A DNA stretch of 64,000 nt from Bog-756 sp963835465 (GTDB lineage: Bacteria; Actinomycetota; Acidimicrobiia; Acidimicrobiales; RAAP-2). The stretch spans positions 62,001-126,000 of the forward strand of contig CAWIFR010000005.1 in NCBI GenBank assembly GCA_963835465.1, given 5' to 3'. Shown piece by piece: positions 25,166-34,544 of the stretch. The notes below the pieces were generated by a model. That model ran no database searches. It saw nothing but the letters and a program-made list of their open reading frames with translations, and had not been told where the DNA came from. A program made the position numbers and the translations under genes. The number at the start of each line of letters is the position of its first letter. The stretch's first letter is position 1.

Positions 25166-26143
25166 TCAGGCTGAGTGGTGGACCCAATCCAAAATCTCCG
25201 GTCGCGCCAAGGTAGAGGCACGCCGGTAATAGCGGTCAAGCTCATCCCTACTCAGTGCCCCGGCCCCGGCCCCGGAATAGCCACGACGGAAGAACGCTTC
25301 CGGGTCCTTCAAGATGCCTGAGGGGTTGGGAGCCGTCGAAGCCGCATCGGCACGCATCCGAGCGAATGTCGCAGCCTCGACAAGTCCCGGCCAGGTCTCC
25401 TCCCGTACCGAGATGCCCAGTCGGTCGGCAATGCGACGCATCTCCCCTCCAAGGTTCCGGACGAGGTCGTTGTAGTGGACAAGGACGACATCCTGGACAG
25501 GACGACGGTTCCAGGCGTCAGTAAGGTGCCAAAGGACTCCTGGTAGTGAGTCCATCGAGTCTCTGGGATCAACATCCTGTTGGATCCAACTGACGAGCCA
25601 ATCGTGGAGTGGTAGCCGCTGGTTGCCGACGGGCTGGGGTTCAGGCTGACCGGTCAGTTCACGCATCCGTTCCCGGTTGAGGTTTCCACCCTGGTGATAC
25701 AGCGACACGGCCATGTCCAAGGGATGGCGCCCCGTCACCAAGTAGGTCACCTGGTTCACGACCGGCAGTCCATCGAGTGGGGTGTGGGACTTGATGAACC
25801 GGCGATGATCCTGACGAGCGAGCCGAGCGTAGACATCGCTCCGGGGAGCGCCTAGCCAGTCGAGCCACGGCGAGATGTTGGTGAGAGAGTCGGGAAGCTC
25901 AGGGCTCTGGAAGACCAAGAGGGCGCAGATCATTTGTAGCCAGGTGGTTCCGGTCTTGGATCTTGCACTTATGACGATGTCCCCATCACGAAACGGAAAG
26001 CCGATCCAGCGGGAACTGTCCTCATCCGGTGAGGAGTAGTGGATCGGTACATCTGGCACCGCTAAAGAGTAAATCGGCGAAGGTCCCGGGGAGTTGTGGG
26101 GGTCGGTCCGATTCACCGTCTTAGCCTGCGCCCGACGTGGCAC
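25166..26143 (-). CDS. Sulfotransferase family protein
   Basis: The 325-residue protein has the PAPS 5'-phosphosulfate loop SKTGTTWLQ (about residue 62), the 3'-phosphate-binding segment TGRHPLDMAVSLYHQ, and a C-terminal FFRRGYSGAGAGALS that matches the RKGxxG region of cytosolic sulfotransferases. It transfers sulfate from PAPS to a hydroxyl on an unknown acceptor. The first codon is a GTG without a good ribosome site; in-frame GTGs downstream (for example near residue 29) are alternatives. The gene stands just outside the right end of the recombinase element and shows no operon. Confidence 0.85.
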   Translation of the reverse strand: MPRRAQAKTVNRTDPHNSPGPSPIYSLAVPDVPIHYSSPDEDSSRWIGFPFRDGDIVISARSKTGTTWLQMICALLVFQSPELPDSLTNISPWLDWLGAPRSDVYARLARQDHRRFIKSHTPLDGLPVVNQVTYLVTGRHPLDMAVSLYHQGGNLNRERMRELTGQPEPQPVGNQRLPLHDWLVSWIQQDVDPRDSMDSLPGVLWHLTDAWNRRPVQDVVLVHYNDLVRNLGGEMRRIADRLGISVREETWPGLVEAATFARMRADAASTAPNPSGILKDPEAFFRRGYSGAGAGALSRDELDRYYRRASTLARPEILDWVHHSA

Positions 26144-26269
26144 ACTGCCCCACGCAATCGGCGATGTGGGATACCCCCTGAACTGAAAGAGAGGCAGGAC
26201 CGAAGGCCCACCTCTTCTCTCAGTACTTGTACCTGTGAGCCTGATGATCAGGTGCTTACCTACTTTGAA

Positions 26270-26584
26270 CTAGATGCCCTCGATCCCCGTGTACAGGCCG
26301 GACGAGACCATTTCGGCTGAAGCACTAGCCACCGCTTCTGCCCAGAACGACTGCCACTCAGAGTCATCGGCCAGCGCATCGATGAATGACCCGTAGGTTG
26401 TCCCCGACTCAAAGGTCAACATGTAGACAATCGTCATGGCCTCGCCACCCACTTGCGTTTGGGCCACATTTACGGCCGCCCCGAGACGCTCATGTATCGC
26501 CTTGGCTTTGGAGACCTGACCGATGAAAGCGTCCAGCTTGTGAGGATCTGGTCTCCAGCTGGCGACCTGGGAAACTTGCGCCAT
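26270..26584 (-). CDS. Small dimeric alpha/beta-barrel protein (ABM/NIPSNAP-like)
   Basis: This 104-residue protein has a repeating beta-alpha-beta pattern (AQVSQVASWRPDPHKLDAFIGQVSKAKAIHERLGA; EAMTIVYMLTFESGTTYGSFIDALADDSEWQSFWAEA) typical of dimeric ferredoxin-like barrels of monooxygenase or stress type. No catalytic residues are evident. The start at 26584 was chosen because AAGGGCGG lies upstream and the upstream frame is Cys-rich with no support. No close operon partner is seen. Confidence 0.6.
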   Translation of the reverse strand: MAQVSQVASWRPDPHKLDAFIGQVSKAKAIHERLGAAVNVAQTQVGGEAMTIVYMLTFESGTTYGSFIDALADDSEWQSFWAEAVASASAEMVSSGLYTGIEGI

Positions 26585-26922
26585 TGTGATTCCGCCCTTC
26601 GGTAAGGATGGTCCGCACTCTACGGACTGACAATGAGTGTTGCACCTATTCCTGACGCTCGCATCTGTGAGGTTCAATCGACCCGCTTAGCCACGGTCAA
26701 TGGCCGCCCCGCTCCCGGTGTTAGGGGATAGATCTGATGGTCGCCCTTGGGAGTGTGCTCAGCGACCCTTATGCAGTAACCGAAGGTTTGCGGAAAGGCT
26801 GTATCGTCCCGACACTGCCTACATCCGACCGGTGGTGACGGCCGGAAGGTAAGGGGTACCGGCCCGGTTGCCACTCGGTGAAGCAGCGGTCGGGCGCCCC
26901 GGCCGAAGGGGGATGACGGAAG

Positions 26923-27666
26923 ATGAAGAGATTCGAAGGCAAAGTCGCCCTGATCACGGGCGCCGGCTCGGGCATTGGGCGGGCCATCACCCGCCGGTTG
27001 TGCGACGAGGGGGCCAGCGTTCTCGCCGTCGAGATCGACAAGACCCGGCTGGACGAGACTCTAGGCCTGGTCGAGGGAACCGTTGCCGGTCATCCCGCCG
27101 ACGTGGGAGACCCCGACGCCTGCTCGGTGGCAGTGGACGCCTGCCTGGAACGGTTCGGCCGGCTGGACGTCCTCGGCAACGTGGCGGGCATCTACCGGGC
27201 GGCCCATACGACCGCCATGTCGCGAGACGAGTATCGCCTGGTGATGCGCGTCAACCTCGACGGACCCTTCTTCCTCTCTCAGGCCGCCATCCCGCACCTG
27301 CTGGAGTCAGGAGGCAACATCGTCAACATTGCCTCCAACTCGGGTATCCAAGGAGTTCCGTACTCTGCCGCCTATTCGGCCAGCAAGGGCGGTGTCGTCC
27401 AGCTCACCCGGTCGCTCGCCGTCGAGTACCTGAAGACGCGGTTGCGGGTCAACGCGATAGCCCCAGCCGGGACCAACACCAACATCGCCTCCAACGTTTC
27501 CTTTCCAGACGGCATGGACCCCGACCTGGCGATACGGATGGCCGGCCTCCGGGGCATGACCGAACCCGAAGAGGTGGCGGCTCTCTTCGCCTTTCTCGCC
27601 TCCGACGAGGCCCGGTCGGTGACGGGGGCCACGTACACCATCGACAACGGCATCACCATTAGCTAG
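26923..27666 (+). CDS. Short-chain dehydrogenase/reductase
   Basis: The 247-residue classical SDR has the NAD(P) motif TGAGSGIG (about 12-19), NVAG in place of the usual NNAG, catalytic Ser in IVNIASNSG, and YSAAYSASKGG for Tyr and Lys. Asp/Glu at the end of beta-2 (VEID) favours NAD over NADP. It oxidises or reduces an alcohol or ketone. It ends 8 bp before the convergent SnoaL-like gene. Substrate is unknown. Confidence 0.9.
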   Translation: MKRFEGKVALITGAGSGIGRAITRRLCDEGASVLAVEIDKTRLDETLGLVEGTVAGHPADVGDPDACSVAVDACLERFGRLDVLGNVAGIYRAAHTTAMSRDEYRLVMRVNLDGPFFLSQAAIPHLLESGGNIVNIASNSGIQGVPYSAAYSASKGGVVQLTRSLAVEYLKTRLRVNAIAPAGTNTNIASNVSFPDGMDPDLAIRMAGLRGMTEPEEVAALFAFLASDEARSVTGATYTIDNGITIS

Positions 27667-27673
27667 CCGTTGG

Positions 27674-28075
27674 TCAGTGGCGCGGGTGCATCCACCGGTT
27701 GACCTCGCTCAACCGGTGGATCATCCAACGGCCATCCACGCGGACGAATCCGAGGTCGTAGTAGCCCCCCGTCGTGAGTGGTTGACCCAGATCCTCCAGG
27801 TTCACGGTCGTGAGGAACATGGCGCTCCCAGCGGCCGAGTCGCCCGTCACGTCGATCCGGAAGTTGGATACGACGTGCTGGATCTGGATTCCGGACAGGG
27901 ACGACTCGAGCCAGGCCACCACCTCTTCCCGACCGCCGGCAGGGCCTCCGGTCGACGAGTAGTCGAGCTCGGCGTCGTCGCTGAACACCGACCGCAGCAG
28001 CGCCCAGTCGCCCTCATCGCACCCCCAAGCGTAATCGTACAAAAGGCGCTGAATGTCGAGCAGTTCGGTAGACAT
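27674..28075 (-). CDS. SnoaL-like/NTF2-fold protein
   Basis: The 133-residue protein shows the NTF2 cone pattern: LLDIQRLLYDYAWGCDEGDWALLRSVFSDDAELDYSS, then REEVVAWLESSL, then HVVSNFRIDV and a C-terminal strand with VRVDGRWMIHRL. Members of this group (SnoaL_4/bile-acid-type) act as isomerases, dehydratases or binding proteins, often encoded beside SDRs. An Asp-His pair is present near the pocket (DYAWGCDEGDW and QHVVSN). The start is set at the ATG at 28075; the 13 upstream codons add nothing recognisable. Confidence 0.8.
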   Translation of the reverse strand: MSTELLDIQRLLYDYAWGCDEGDWALLRSVFSDDAELDYSSTGGPAGGREEVVAWLESSLSGIQIQHVVSNFRIDVTGDSAAGSAMFLTTVNLEDLGQPLTTGGYYDLGFVRVDGRWMIHRLSEVNRWMHPRH

Positions 28076-28302
28076 GCCACCGATTGTCACACAAGCCGAC
28101 ACGGTGGTGTCCAATCACTTCCGATTCAGCCAGTCGGGGCAGTCAATAGCTGTAACCGAGGACCACGTAGAACGTTGGAGCGGTCTTCACCTTGCCGCGT
28201 CGGCCACCGCTCTCCAGCGAGATCTGCACTTGGAACGTCTTCCCAAGCCGTGCGCAATAGCGTCCCGAGGGGTGCCCCCATGGTGGTGTGCCCCTCAACC
28301 GG

Positions 28303-28928
28303 TCATCGCACCGTCACGCCTACGACTGCCATCAGGACGGCCGGCACCCGACGGGTGACCCTTGGGAAGATGAGGAGAACGGCCAGGACACAGACGCCGG
28401 TCACGAGCGTAGGCCGGTTGGTTTGCCCCAGTCCGTTGAAGAAGGCGCGCACCTCGTTGATGAAGTTGTCCGCACTTGTGAGAAGCCGAAGAGCTTGGGC
28501 AGCTGCCCGACGATAGTGGTGATAGCCAGGCCATTGAGGTAACCCACGCGGACCTCACTGGAGAGGAGGTCAGCGACGAATCCGAGTTTCGCCACCCCCA
28601 GCCCGATCTCGATGAGCCCAACCAGAATGGCCAACATGCCCGCCAGCGCGATCGCACGGGCGGGGTCGCCGGTGACCATGAGGGGTGTGATCGCGGCCAG
28701 GATCAGCGGCGAGACTGACGAGTCTGGCCCAAGCACAAGCACCTTGGACGGTCCGAACATCGCGTAAGCAACGAGGCACACGATTGTCGTGTATAGACCT
28801 GTCACCGGCGGAAGCCCCGCAAGCTCGGCGTAGGCCATGCCCTGGGGGCCCAGGATCGCCGCCAGGACCAGTCCTGCGACCAAGTTCGGTCTAAGCCACC
28901 CTCGTTTGTAGTCCCGTAGGGTCGCCAA
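28303..28928 (-). pseudogene. SulP-family anion transporter, truncated and frameshifted
   Basis: The N-terminal third is recognisable (GWLRPNLVAGLVLAAILGPQGMAYAELAGLPPVTGLYTTIV). After KLFGFS the frame slips one base near 28474-28484 and continues as ADNFINEVRAFFNGLGQTNRPTLVTGVCVLAVLLIFPRV, then stops at 28303. The remaining transmembrane helices and the STAS domain are missing. There is also no ATG at the beginning (TTG 28928). Truncation at the 3' end is not explained by the frameshift alone, so this is a true relic. It lies downstream of the small stress operon. Confidence 0.8.
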
Positions 28929-29085
28929 TCCCGGGGTTCAACGCTGCAGTACAAGCCTCATGCAGTCCGCTTGCCGGGCGGCGACGAGGGTACGGGGAAG
29001 GGAGTTGCTGGCCATCGCCGAGCCTCGTCGCTGCCGATGCTCCACCATGGCTCTCCAGCATTGGGTATTAGCCCTGCGGGCGACG

Positions 29086-29268
29086 CTACCGTCGGTCCCG
29101 GCGGTCCTCCCGCCGGTCACCCCGGTCATCACGTCGATCGTCGCGACGGTCGTGCCGTCGTCCCACGCCGTGGGCGACGACCGCCGCACCACCTACGACG
29201 GCTGCAGTTCGAGCAACCGGCCTTCCTATGACGCCCCGACGGCCCATGCGTCCTGCTCCTAGTGGCAT
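29086..29268 (-). CDS. Short basic protein with Asp-Arg-Arg repeats
   Basis: A 60-residue protein with a perfect ribosome site (AAAGGAG) and an ATG one base after the DUF6325-like gene's stop, so it is probably translated in coupling. MGRRGVIGRPVARTAAVVGGAAVVAHGVGRR forms one short hydrophobic helix flanked by Arg, and the tail is nearly all DRRDDRR/DRRED repeats. Similar small proteins accompany DUF1269/DUF6325 genes in actinobacteria. The tail alternates charges and may form a salt-bridged single helix or bind polyanions. Function unknown. Confidence 0.65.
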   Translation of the reverse strand: MPLGAGRMGRRGVIGRPVARTAAVVGGAAVVAHGVGRRHDRRDDRRDDRGDRREDRRDRR

Positions 29269-29269
29269 C

Positions 29270-29722
29270 TCACTCTCCTTTGCTGATTTTGTCTGCCTCG
29301 AGCGAGGCGAGAAGTGCTTGGATCGGGATACGACCGTTGGCGATGAGCTGTCCGCCAGCCCTCCGGGCCGCCGATGCGAACGGAGCCGCCCAGGTGTTCT
29401 CCCACACAAGGACCCCAGCCGTTGTGCCTGGTTCCATTGCCGCAGCAAGGTTCGCGACGTCTTCCGCTGCCAGGATTTCCGACAACTGGGCCTCGGCGGC
29501 TCGCAATTCGTCGACTGGGTCGAGGTCCTCAATCTCGATTCCCTCGATGTTGCCGTCCTCGTCCTTGACCAAAACAACCAGATCCAACACGCGAATTGTG
29601 CCTGCCTCTACTAGCGCCGCGATCTCTGCGGCCATCTCGCCATTGAAGTGACATACGCCCGGCGGAAACTCCACCACCAGGTAATCGACGGGTCCCAGTT
29701 CATCTACATCGGTGGGAGTCAT
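29270..29722 (-). CDS. DUF6325/DUF1269-like cytosolic protein
   Basis: The 150-residue protein starts GPVDYLVVEFPPGVCHFNGEMAAEIAALVEAGTIRVLDLVVLVKDEDGNIEGIE, an alpha/beta segment akin to DUF1269 but without the hydrophobic hairpin, then a helical half with TTAGVLVWENTWAAPFASAARRAGGQLIANGRIP. This matches the DUF6325 type. AAAGGAAGAA precedes the ATG. It sits between a small membrane protein and the Asp-Arg-Arg protein in one operon. The role is not established; the operon's DosR-like box suggests low-oxygen or nitrosative stress. Confidence 0.78.
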   Translation of the reverse strand: MTPTDVDELGPVDYLVVEFPPGVCHFNGEMAAEIAALVEAGTIRVLDLVVLVKDEDGNIEGIEIEDLDPVDELRAAEAQLSEILAAEDVANLAAAMEPGTTAGVLVWENTWAAPFASAARRAGGQLIANGRIPIQALLASLEADKISKGE

Positions 29723-29735
29723 CAGGTTCTTCCTT

Positions 29736-29957
29736 TCAGGAAGCTTCTGCCGGGCGGGTGACGATGTAGATCAACGCACCGAAAACCGGAATGAACAGGA
29801 TCAGGAGGGTCCACCCGAGCTTCGCCCACCCATGGTGGTCGTGACGACGGAAATTGTCGATGAAACACCAGATGATGAGGAACATCATCAAGACGAACCC
29901 GGTGAACATCAGCATCGACCAGAAGATGCCAAGCAAGGGATACACATATCCAAGCAT
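29736..29957 (-). CDS. Small PLDc_N-type membrane protein
   Basis: The 73-residue protein has two transmembrane helices (about 5-33 and 48-66) with FRRHDHHGWAKLGWTLLILFIPVFGALIYIVTRP, which is the PLDc_N module (phospholipase D-nuclease N-terminal) found alone in many actinobacteria. GGGAG lies 6 bp before the ATG. It is the first gene of the leftward small stress operon, 13 bp ahead of the DUF6325-like gene. It has no catalytic HKD motif. Confidence 0.8.
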   Translation of the reverse strand: MLGYVYPLLGIFWSMLMFTGFVLMMFLIIWCFIDNFRRHDHHGWAKLGWTLLILFIPVFGALIYIVTRPAEAS

Positions 29958-30024
29958 TCAAACTCCCAATATCTACGTCAGTGGACTTTCCTGCTTCATT
30001 GTCACGCTAGTGCACCCCGGGTCC

Positions 30025-30041
30025 TAGGGCCGAAGGTCCTA
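30025..30041 (-). promoter_or_regulatory. DosR-like box upstream of the small stress operon
   Basis: TAGGGCCGAAGGTCCTA is an imperfect palindrome that fits the DosR/DevR consensus (GGGACTTTAGTCCC-type, with GGCC variants common). It lies 68 bp upstream of the ATG at 29957, a plausible distance. No DosR-type regulator gene is in the window. Confidence 0.5.
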
Positions 30042-30467
30042 ATCATCTCGGTGGACCAGATCACGGCAAGGTCTTCAAGACGACGGGCGCCCCTACGGGC
30101 TCGCTTCACTGAATGCGACGATCCCCGTCGGGGTGAAGCCGAGAGTTCGGCGTATATGCCGATGCCGAAGGTTGGTCTGATGGTGGAGAAGGAGAGTCCG
30201 AAGGGACTGGCGAAATGGTTGACGCGTTGCTCGACGCCAGTGCCAGTACCAGACACAGTTCATGAGCGCGGGTCGATTCGTCACCAGAACACAACGCCGC
30301 GCTACGTGCCACCCTGCGATCTGCCATCGGTGCCAGCCGTGTCGCGCCGGCCCTGGTCGAAAGGGTCGATCCGTCCCCACCGTCCCGTGGATTTCGGTGC
30401 GAGAACACCCTCCACCCGGCCATCTAAGTCGTGGAAATCCTGCTCGTGTCCCAAATCGAAGGTGCGG
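30042..30467. other. Intergenic stretch, no supported gene
   Basis: About 425 bp between the DosR-like box and the SMP-30 gene. Open frames exist on both strands but none has a ribosome site or recognisable domain. A short in-frame peptide (HNAALRATLRSAIGASRV) around 30285-30340 may be a gene remnant; I cannot name it. Confidence 0.4.
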
Positions 30468-31395
30468 TCACCCAATGGCATGCGCCCACCAGGTCGGGTC
30501 TAGACAGTACTCCTGCGCCGGGCGTCCCGTGGCCTCTGTGTCGATCCGATAGACCAACCCGGCGGAAGGCGCAGACCGGCGCTGCTCGTCATTCCAACCC
30601 TCGGTGGCAGTTGTCACGTACAACCGGCTCAGTCCCGGGCCGCCGAAGCCGCAACAGGTGGCCTGCTCCGCCGGCACGACGAACACCTCGCGCAGCTGGC
30701 CGCTGAGGCGCGTAGCGGTGGACGCACCCCCCACCGTAGATCGCCACCCAGAGATCGCCGTCCCGGTCGACCGTCATCCCGTCCGGTGCACCCACCTCCC
30801 TACTCACGGTAACGACCACTCGCTGGCCGGAGAGGTCGCCGTTCTCGGGGTCGAATGCGAACGCGTAGATCAAGCGGGGCCCACTGTCGACGAGGTACAT
30901 CGTGCGGCCGTCGGGGCTCCATCCGAGCCCGTTCGAGATCGTCAACCCATCCAACATGAGCGTGTGCTGACCGGAACCGTCGAGGCGGAACAAGGCACCG
31001 CCTCCCTCGTGATAGTCGTTGGCCAACGTGCCGGCCCAGAACCGACCTTGTGGATCACAGGCCGCATCGTTCATGCGCGTCCCTGGGGGAGCCACTTCGG
31101 CGATGGTGCGGTACGAGCCGTCGGGGCGTAAATAGACGAAGTCCCGGCCGGCGGCCAGGAGCCAGCCGTCGTCGCCCTCGATAGGAGCGATCGCTCCCAC
31201 GGTGCCGGGGAGTTCGTAGACGCTTACCGAGGTCAAGTCGCCATCCTCATCGACGAGGTCGCGATGGACACGCCCAGCCAGGATGTCTACCCGCAGGAGC
31301 TCGCCCCGTCGGGCGTCCCAGCGGACGCCTTCGCCGAGTTGTGACTGCTCCGTCGTGCAGGCCACTGCTTCGGTCGCTACCGCCACTCGGCTCAT
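30468..31395 (-). CDS. SMP-30/gluconolactonase-like beta-propeller, frameshifted near the 3' end
   Basis: The frame from ATG 31395 reads TEQSQLGEGVRWDARRGELLRVDI, then RMNDAACDPQGRFWAGTL, LTISNGLGWSPDGRTMYLVDSG and APDGMTVDRDGDLWVAIYGGG, the repeated blades and metal ligands (Glu, Asn, Asp) of SMP-30 lactonases. Near 30716 it loses frame; SGQLREVFVVPAEQATCCGFGGPGLSRLYVTTATEGW continues one base over to a stop at 30468. The whole is the usual length (about 308 aa). It would hydrolyse a sugar lactone; 6-phosphogluconolactone from the adjacent zwf product is an attractive but unproven substrate. The start overlaps the previous stop (ATGA). Confidence 0.8.
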
Positions 31396-33080
31396 GTCGC
31401 CGCCAGGATGGCGTGGGAGAGCATTCCCCCAGCACGGACTTTGGCATCGAATCCGTGCTGGACCAGGATGCGTGTCGCGTAGTAAGCACGCTGGCCCGAG
31501 CGGCACACGACATGGATCTCGCGGTCTCGGGGAAACTCGTCGAGCCGCGAGCGAAGCTGGCCCAAGGGAATGGTGACCGCACCGGGCACCCGCTCGACCG
31601 AGAGCTCGGCCCCCTCTCGCACGTCGAGTAGGAATGCCCCGTCGTCTGCCCCCCAATGGCTCAACGGCATGTCTCCCCGCATTACATCGGCGCCGACCAT
31701 CCCGGCAAAGTTGACCGGGTCCTTGGCGCTCCCGAATGGCGGCGAGTAGCAGAGCTCCGCCTCCTCCAGGTCGTACACGGTCGCCCCCAACTGGATAGCC
31801 AGTGCGATGTGGCTGATCCGCTTGTCCACGCCGTCCTCGCCCGCAGCCTGCGCCCCGAGCAGACGCCCGTCTGACTTGCGGAAGAGGACTTTCATGGCGA
31901 TCGGCTTGGCGCCCGGGTAGTAGCCGGCGTGAGAGTTCGGGTAGACGTACACCTTCTCGTAGTCCGTGTCCCCGAGCCGCTGGAGCGTCCTTTCGTTGGC
32001 TCCGGTCCAGGCGATCGCCGAGCCGAACAGCCCCACGATGGCGGTTCCCTGCGTGCCTCGGAAATGTGAGTCGCGGCCTGCGATCACGTCGGCCGCAATG
32101 CGGCCCTGTCGGTTCGCCGGGCCGGCCAGTGCCATGAGGCTCCACTCGCCCGTCACGAAGTCCCGGACCTCGACGGCATCACCGACCGCGAAGATGTTGG
32201 GATCGCTGGTGCGCATGTGCTCGTCGACCCGGAAGCCACCGAGCTCACCGATCTCGACACCGGCCGCCTTGGCCAGCGCGATGTCGGGTCGCACACCGAG
32301 GGCGAGAATGACCAGGTCTGCCGGGTACGACCCGCCCGACTGGGTCGAGACGACGAGGGATTCGTCATCCGACTGCTCGAAACCGGCGACCCCGTCGCCG
32401 ACCACCACATTCACACCGTGGAGTCCGAGGAAGTCCTCGACGAGACGCCCGTACTCCCGATCGAGCGGCGCCAGGACCTGGTCCGCCATCTCGACCACGG
32501 TCACGTCGAAATCCCGGTGGACGAGGTTCTCGGCCATCTCGAGGCCGATGAACCCGCCTCCGACAATGACAGCCCGCCTCCGGGGTCGCACCGTCTGGAA
32601 CCCGGAGTAGCGCTCCATTCCTGCGAGGAAGCTCGTCCCCCGCTCGATCCACTCGCGGATCTCCCGCGAATCGGGCACGGTGCGGACCTGGAAGATGCCC
32701 GGGAGGTCGATGCCGGGCAGCGGTGGGCGAACCGAGGCTGCCCCCGGGGACAGCACCAGCGTGTCGTAGGCCTCGGATGTCACCGTGCCCGTGGCAACGT
32801 CCCGCAATTCTACGGTCTTGTCCGCGGCGGAGATGCCGACGACCTCGCAACCGGTCCGGCAGTCCACAGCGAACTGCTCCCGGAAGACCCGCTCATTGGC
32901 GACCAGCAGACTCGACTCGTGCTCGATCACACCTCCGACGTGGTAGGGCAGTCCACAGTTCGCATAGGAGACATAAGGGCCGCGCTCCACCATGAGGATC
33001 TCGACCTCCTCGTCCAACCGACGCAGACGCGCCGCGCACGACGCACCACCCGCGACCCCGCCGACAATGATCACCTTCAT
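31392..33080 (-). CDS. CoA-disulfide-reductase-like flavoenzyme with rhodanese domain
   Basis: The 562-residue protein begins with VIIVGGVAGGASCAARLRR (FAD site), has a single redox Cys in YVSYANCGLPYHVGG (about residue 44), a NAD(P) site VIVGGGFIGLEMAENL, the FAD motif TSDPNIFAVGDAVE, a dimerisation domain, and a C-terminal rhodanese domain with active-site loop CRSGQRAYYA (about 530). This is the CoADR-RHD arrangement, which reduces CoA disulfides, persulfides or polysulfide with NAD(P)H. It lies between zwf (42-bp gap) and the SMP-30 gene, so zwf could supply NADPH for it. It acts in the cytosol. Confidence 0.92.
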   Translation of the reverse strand: MKVIIVGGVAGGASCAARLRRLDEEVEILMVERGPYVSYANCGLPYHVGGVIEHESSLLVANERVFREQFAVDCRTGCEVVGISAADKTVELRDVATGTVTSEAYDTLVLSPGAASVRPPLPGIDLPGIFQVRTVPDSREIREWIERGTSFLAGMERYSGFQTVRPRRRAVIVGGGFIGLEMAENLVHRDFDVTVVEMADQVLAPLDREYGRLVEDFLGLHGVNVVVGDGVAGFEQSDDESLVVSTQSGGSYPADLVILALGVRPDIALAKAAGVEIGELGGFRVDEHMRTSDPNIFAVGDAVEVRDFVTGEWSLMALAGPANRQGRIAADVIAGRDSHFRGTQGTAIVGLFGSAIAWTGANERTLQRLGDTDYEKVYVYPNSHAGYYPGAKPIAMKVLFRKSDGRLLGAQAAGEDGVDKRISHIALAIQLGATVYDLEEAELCYSPPFGSAKDPVNFAGMVGADVMRGDMPLSHWGADDGAFLLDVREGAELSVERVPGAVTIPLGQLRSRLDEFPRDREIHVVCRSGQRAYYATRILVQHGFDAKVRAGGMLSHAILAAT

Positions 33081-33122
33081 GGCTCTACCTCTTTGCTCTC
33101 TTGTTCAACAGCCCGATTGCGA

Positions 33123-34544
33123 CTAGCCCCACGGGCCACGCCAACCCCCGACGTCGGCGACAAGCGCGTCTGCGGCTTCAGGTCCCCAGGTGCCGGGTGC
33201 ATACGCGTGAATGGTCGTCGGTGCGTTGAGAAGCGGCTGCATCACCCGCCACGCCTCCTCCACGGTGTCCTGCCGAGCGAACCGAGCGCTCTGACCGTTC
33301 ATCGCGGCCAGTAACAGCACCTCATACGGTGTCGGCCCCTCGCCACCCTCCGACGCGAACTCCATGTCGAGCTCGATGGCTTCCGGCGTGGGAGCGTCAG
33401 CTCGTTGTGCCTGCAGGACAAACCGGACGCCGGTCGAGGGATCCAGCTTCACCACGAGTTGGTCGGGTTCGCTGTCCGGTTGGCGCAGCCCGAAACCGAG
33501 CTTCGGCGCGTGCTTAAAGACAAGTCGGAGTTCGGTCTGAGTGACGGGGAGGCGTTTGCCGGTCCGGATGATGATCGGCACTCCGGACCACCGCCAGTTC
33601 TCGATCTCGAGCCTCAGGGCGCAGTAGGTCTCGGTAGTCGACCCGGGGGCCACGCCCTCGATCGACCCATACCCGTCGTACTGGCCTCGGACGTACTGGC
33701 CGGGGTCGGCTTCGACCGTCGCCCTGAGCACTGCGGTCTGGGCCGCACGGAGTGTTTCGGGGTCGCCCCGGGCCGGCGCCTCCATCGTCGCCGCCGCGAG
33801 CAGTTGCAGGAGGTGGTTGACGACGACATCGCGCAGCGCTCCGACAGGATCGTAGAAGTGACCGCGGGTCTCGACACCGAAGTCTTCGGCCAACGTGATC
33901 TGGATGCACTCGACGTAATTTCGGTTCCAGATCGGTTCCAGCATCGTGTTAGCGAAACGCAGGTAGAGAATCTCCTCGAGGCCCATCTTCCCGAGGTAGT
34001 GGTCGATCCGGTAGAGCTGCGACTCGTCGAGGTACCCATGGAGTTCCTCAGCCAGGGCGCGTGCCGAGGCGAGATCGTGGCCGAACGGTTTCTCGACTAC
34101 CACGCGCCCGGACTTGGTCAAACCCGCGCCGGCTAGGCCCTTCACGACCTGTCCAAAGAGGAACGGTGGGATCTCGAGGTAGAAGACCGGGCACGCGGCA
34201 TCAGCCAGCCGGTGTGCCACACGGTCGTAGGTCGCCGCCTCGGTGAGGTCGCCCTGGACGTAGCCAAAACGCGTGGAGAGGCGGCTGAATACCGAGTCGT
34301 CGAGCGCCTCCCCCGTTTCGATGATCGAGGTGCGGGCCCGCTCGATCAGCTGCGAGACCGTCCAATCTTCGACCGCCACCCCGACGATCGGACAGTTGAG
34401 CAGACCCCGCTGCTCGAGACGGTACAGCGACCGGAAGGTCATCACTCTTGCCAAGTCACCCGTGATCCCGAAGATCACCAACGCATCGCAATTGGGTTGT
34501 CGACCCCCGGCATTCACACCCGGCACCGAGGGGGACGCGGTCAT
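33123..34544 (-). CDS. zwf: Glucose-6-phosphate dehydrogenase
   Basis: The 473-residue protein has the NADP loop FGITGDLA (about 25-32), EKPFGHD, and the catalytic RIDHYLGK (about 180), with the usual C-terminal domain. It converts glucose 6-phosphate to 6-phosphogluconolactone and produces NADPH. GAGGAGGAG precedes the ATG, which overlaps the stop of the GH15 gene, so the two are coupled. The typical GDLxxRKL has RVMTF instead after the loop, a departure from the usual DLAKRKL, yet the rest is well conserved. A role in oxidative or low-oxygen stress redox supply fits the DosR-like box upstream of the operon. Confidence 0.93.
   Translation of the reverse strand: MTASPSVPGVNAGGRQPNCDALVIFGITGDLARVMTFRSLYRLEQRGLLNCPIVGVAVEDWTVSQLIERARTSIIETGEALDDSVFSRLSTRFGYVQGDLTEAATYDRVAHRLADAACPVFYLEIPPFLFGQVVKGLAGAGLTKSGRVVVEKPFGHDLASARALAEELHGYLDESQLYRIDHYLGKMGLEEILYLRFANTMLEPIWNRNYVECIQITLAEDFGVETRGHFYDPVGALRDVVVNHLLQLLAAATMEAPARGDPETLRAAQTAVLRATVEADPGQYVRGQYDGYGSIEGVAPGSTTETYCALRLEIENWRWSGVPIIIRTGKRLPVTQTELRLVFKHAPKLGFGLRQPDSEPDQLVVKLDPSTGVRFVLQAQRADAPTPEAIELDMEFASEGGEGPTPYEVLLLAAMNGQSARFARQDTVEEAWRVMQPLLNAPTTIHAYAPGTWGPEAADALVADVGGWRGPWG

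Noticed and set aside
30106..30423. 105-codon minus-strand gene in the 30 kb gap
   Set aside because: No ribosome site, low-complexity Ser/Arg composition, overlapping frames on both strands equally open.
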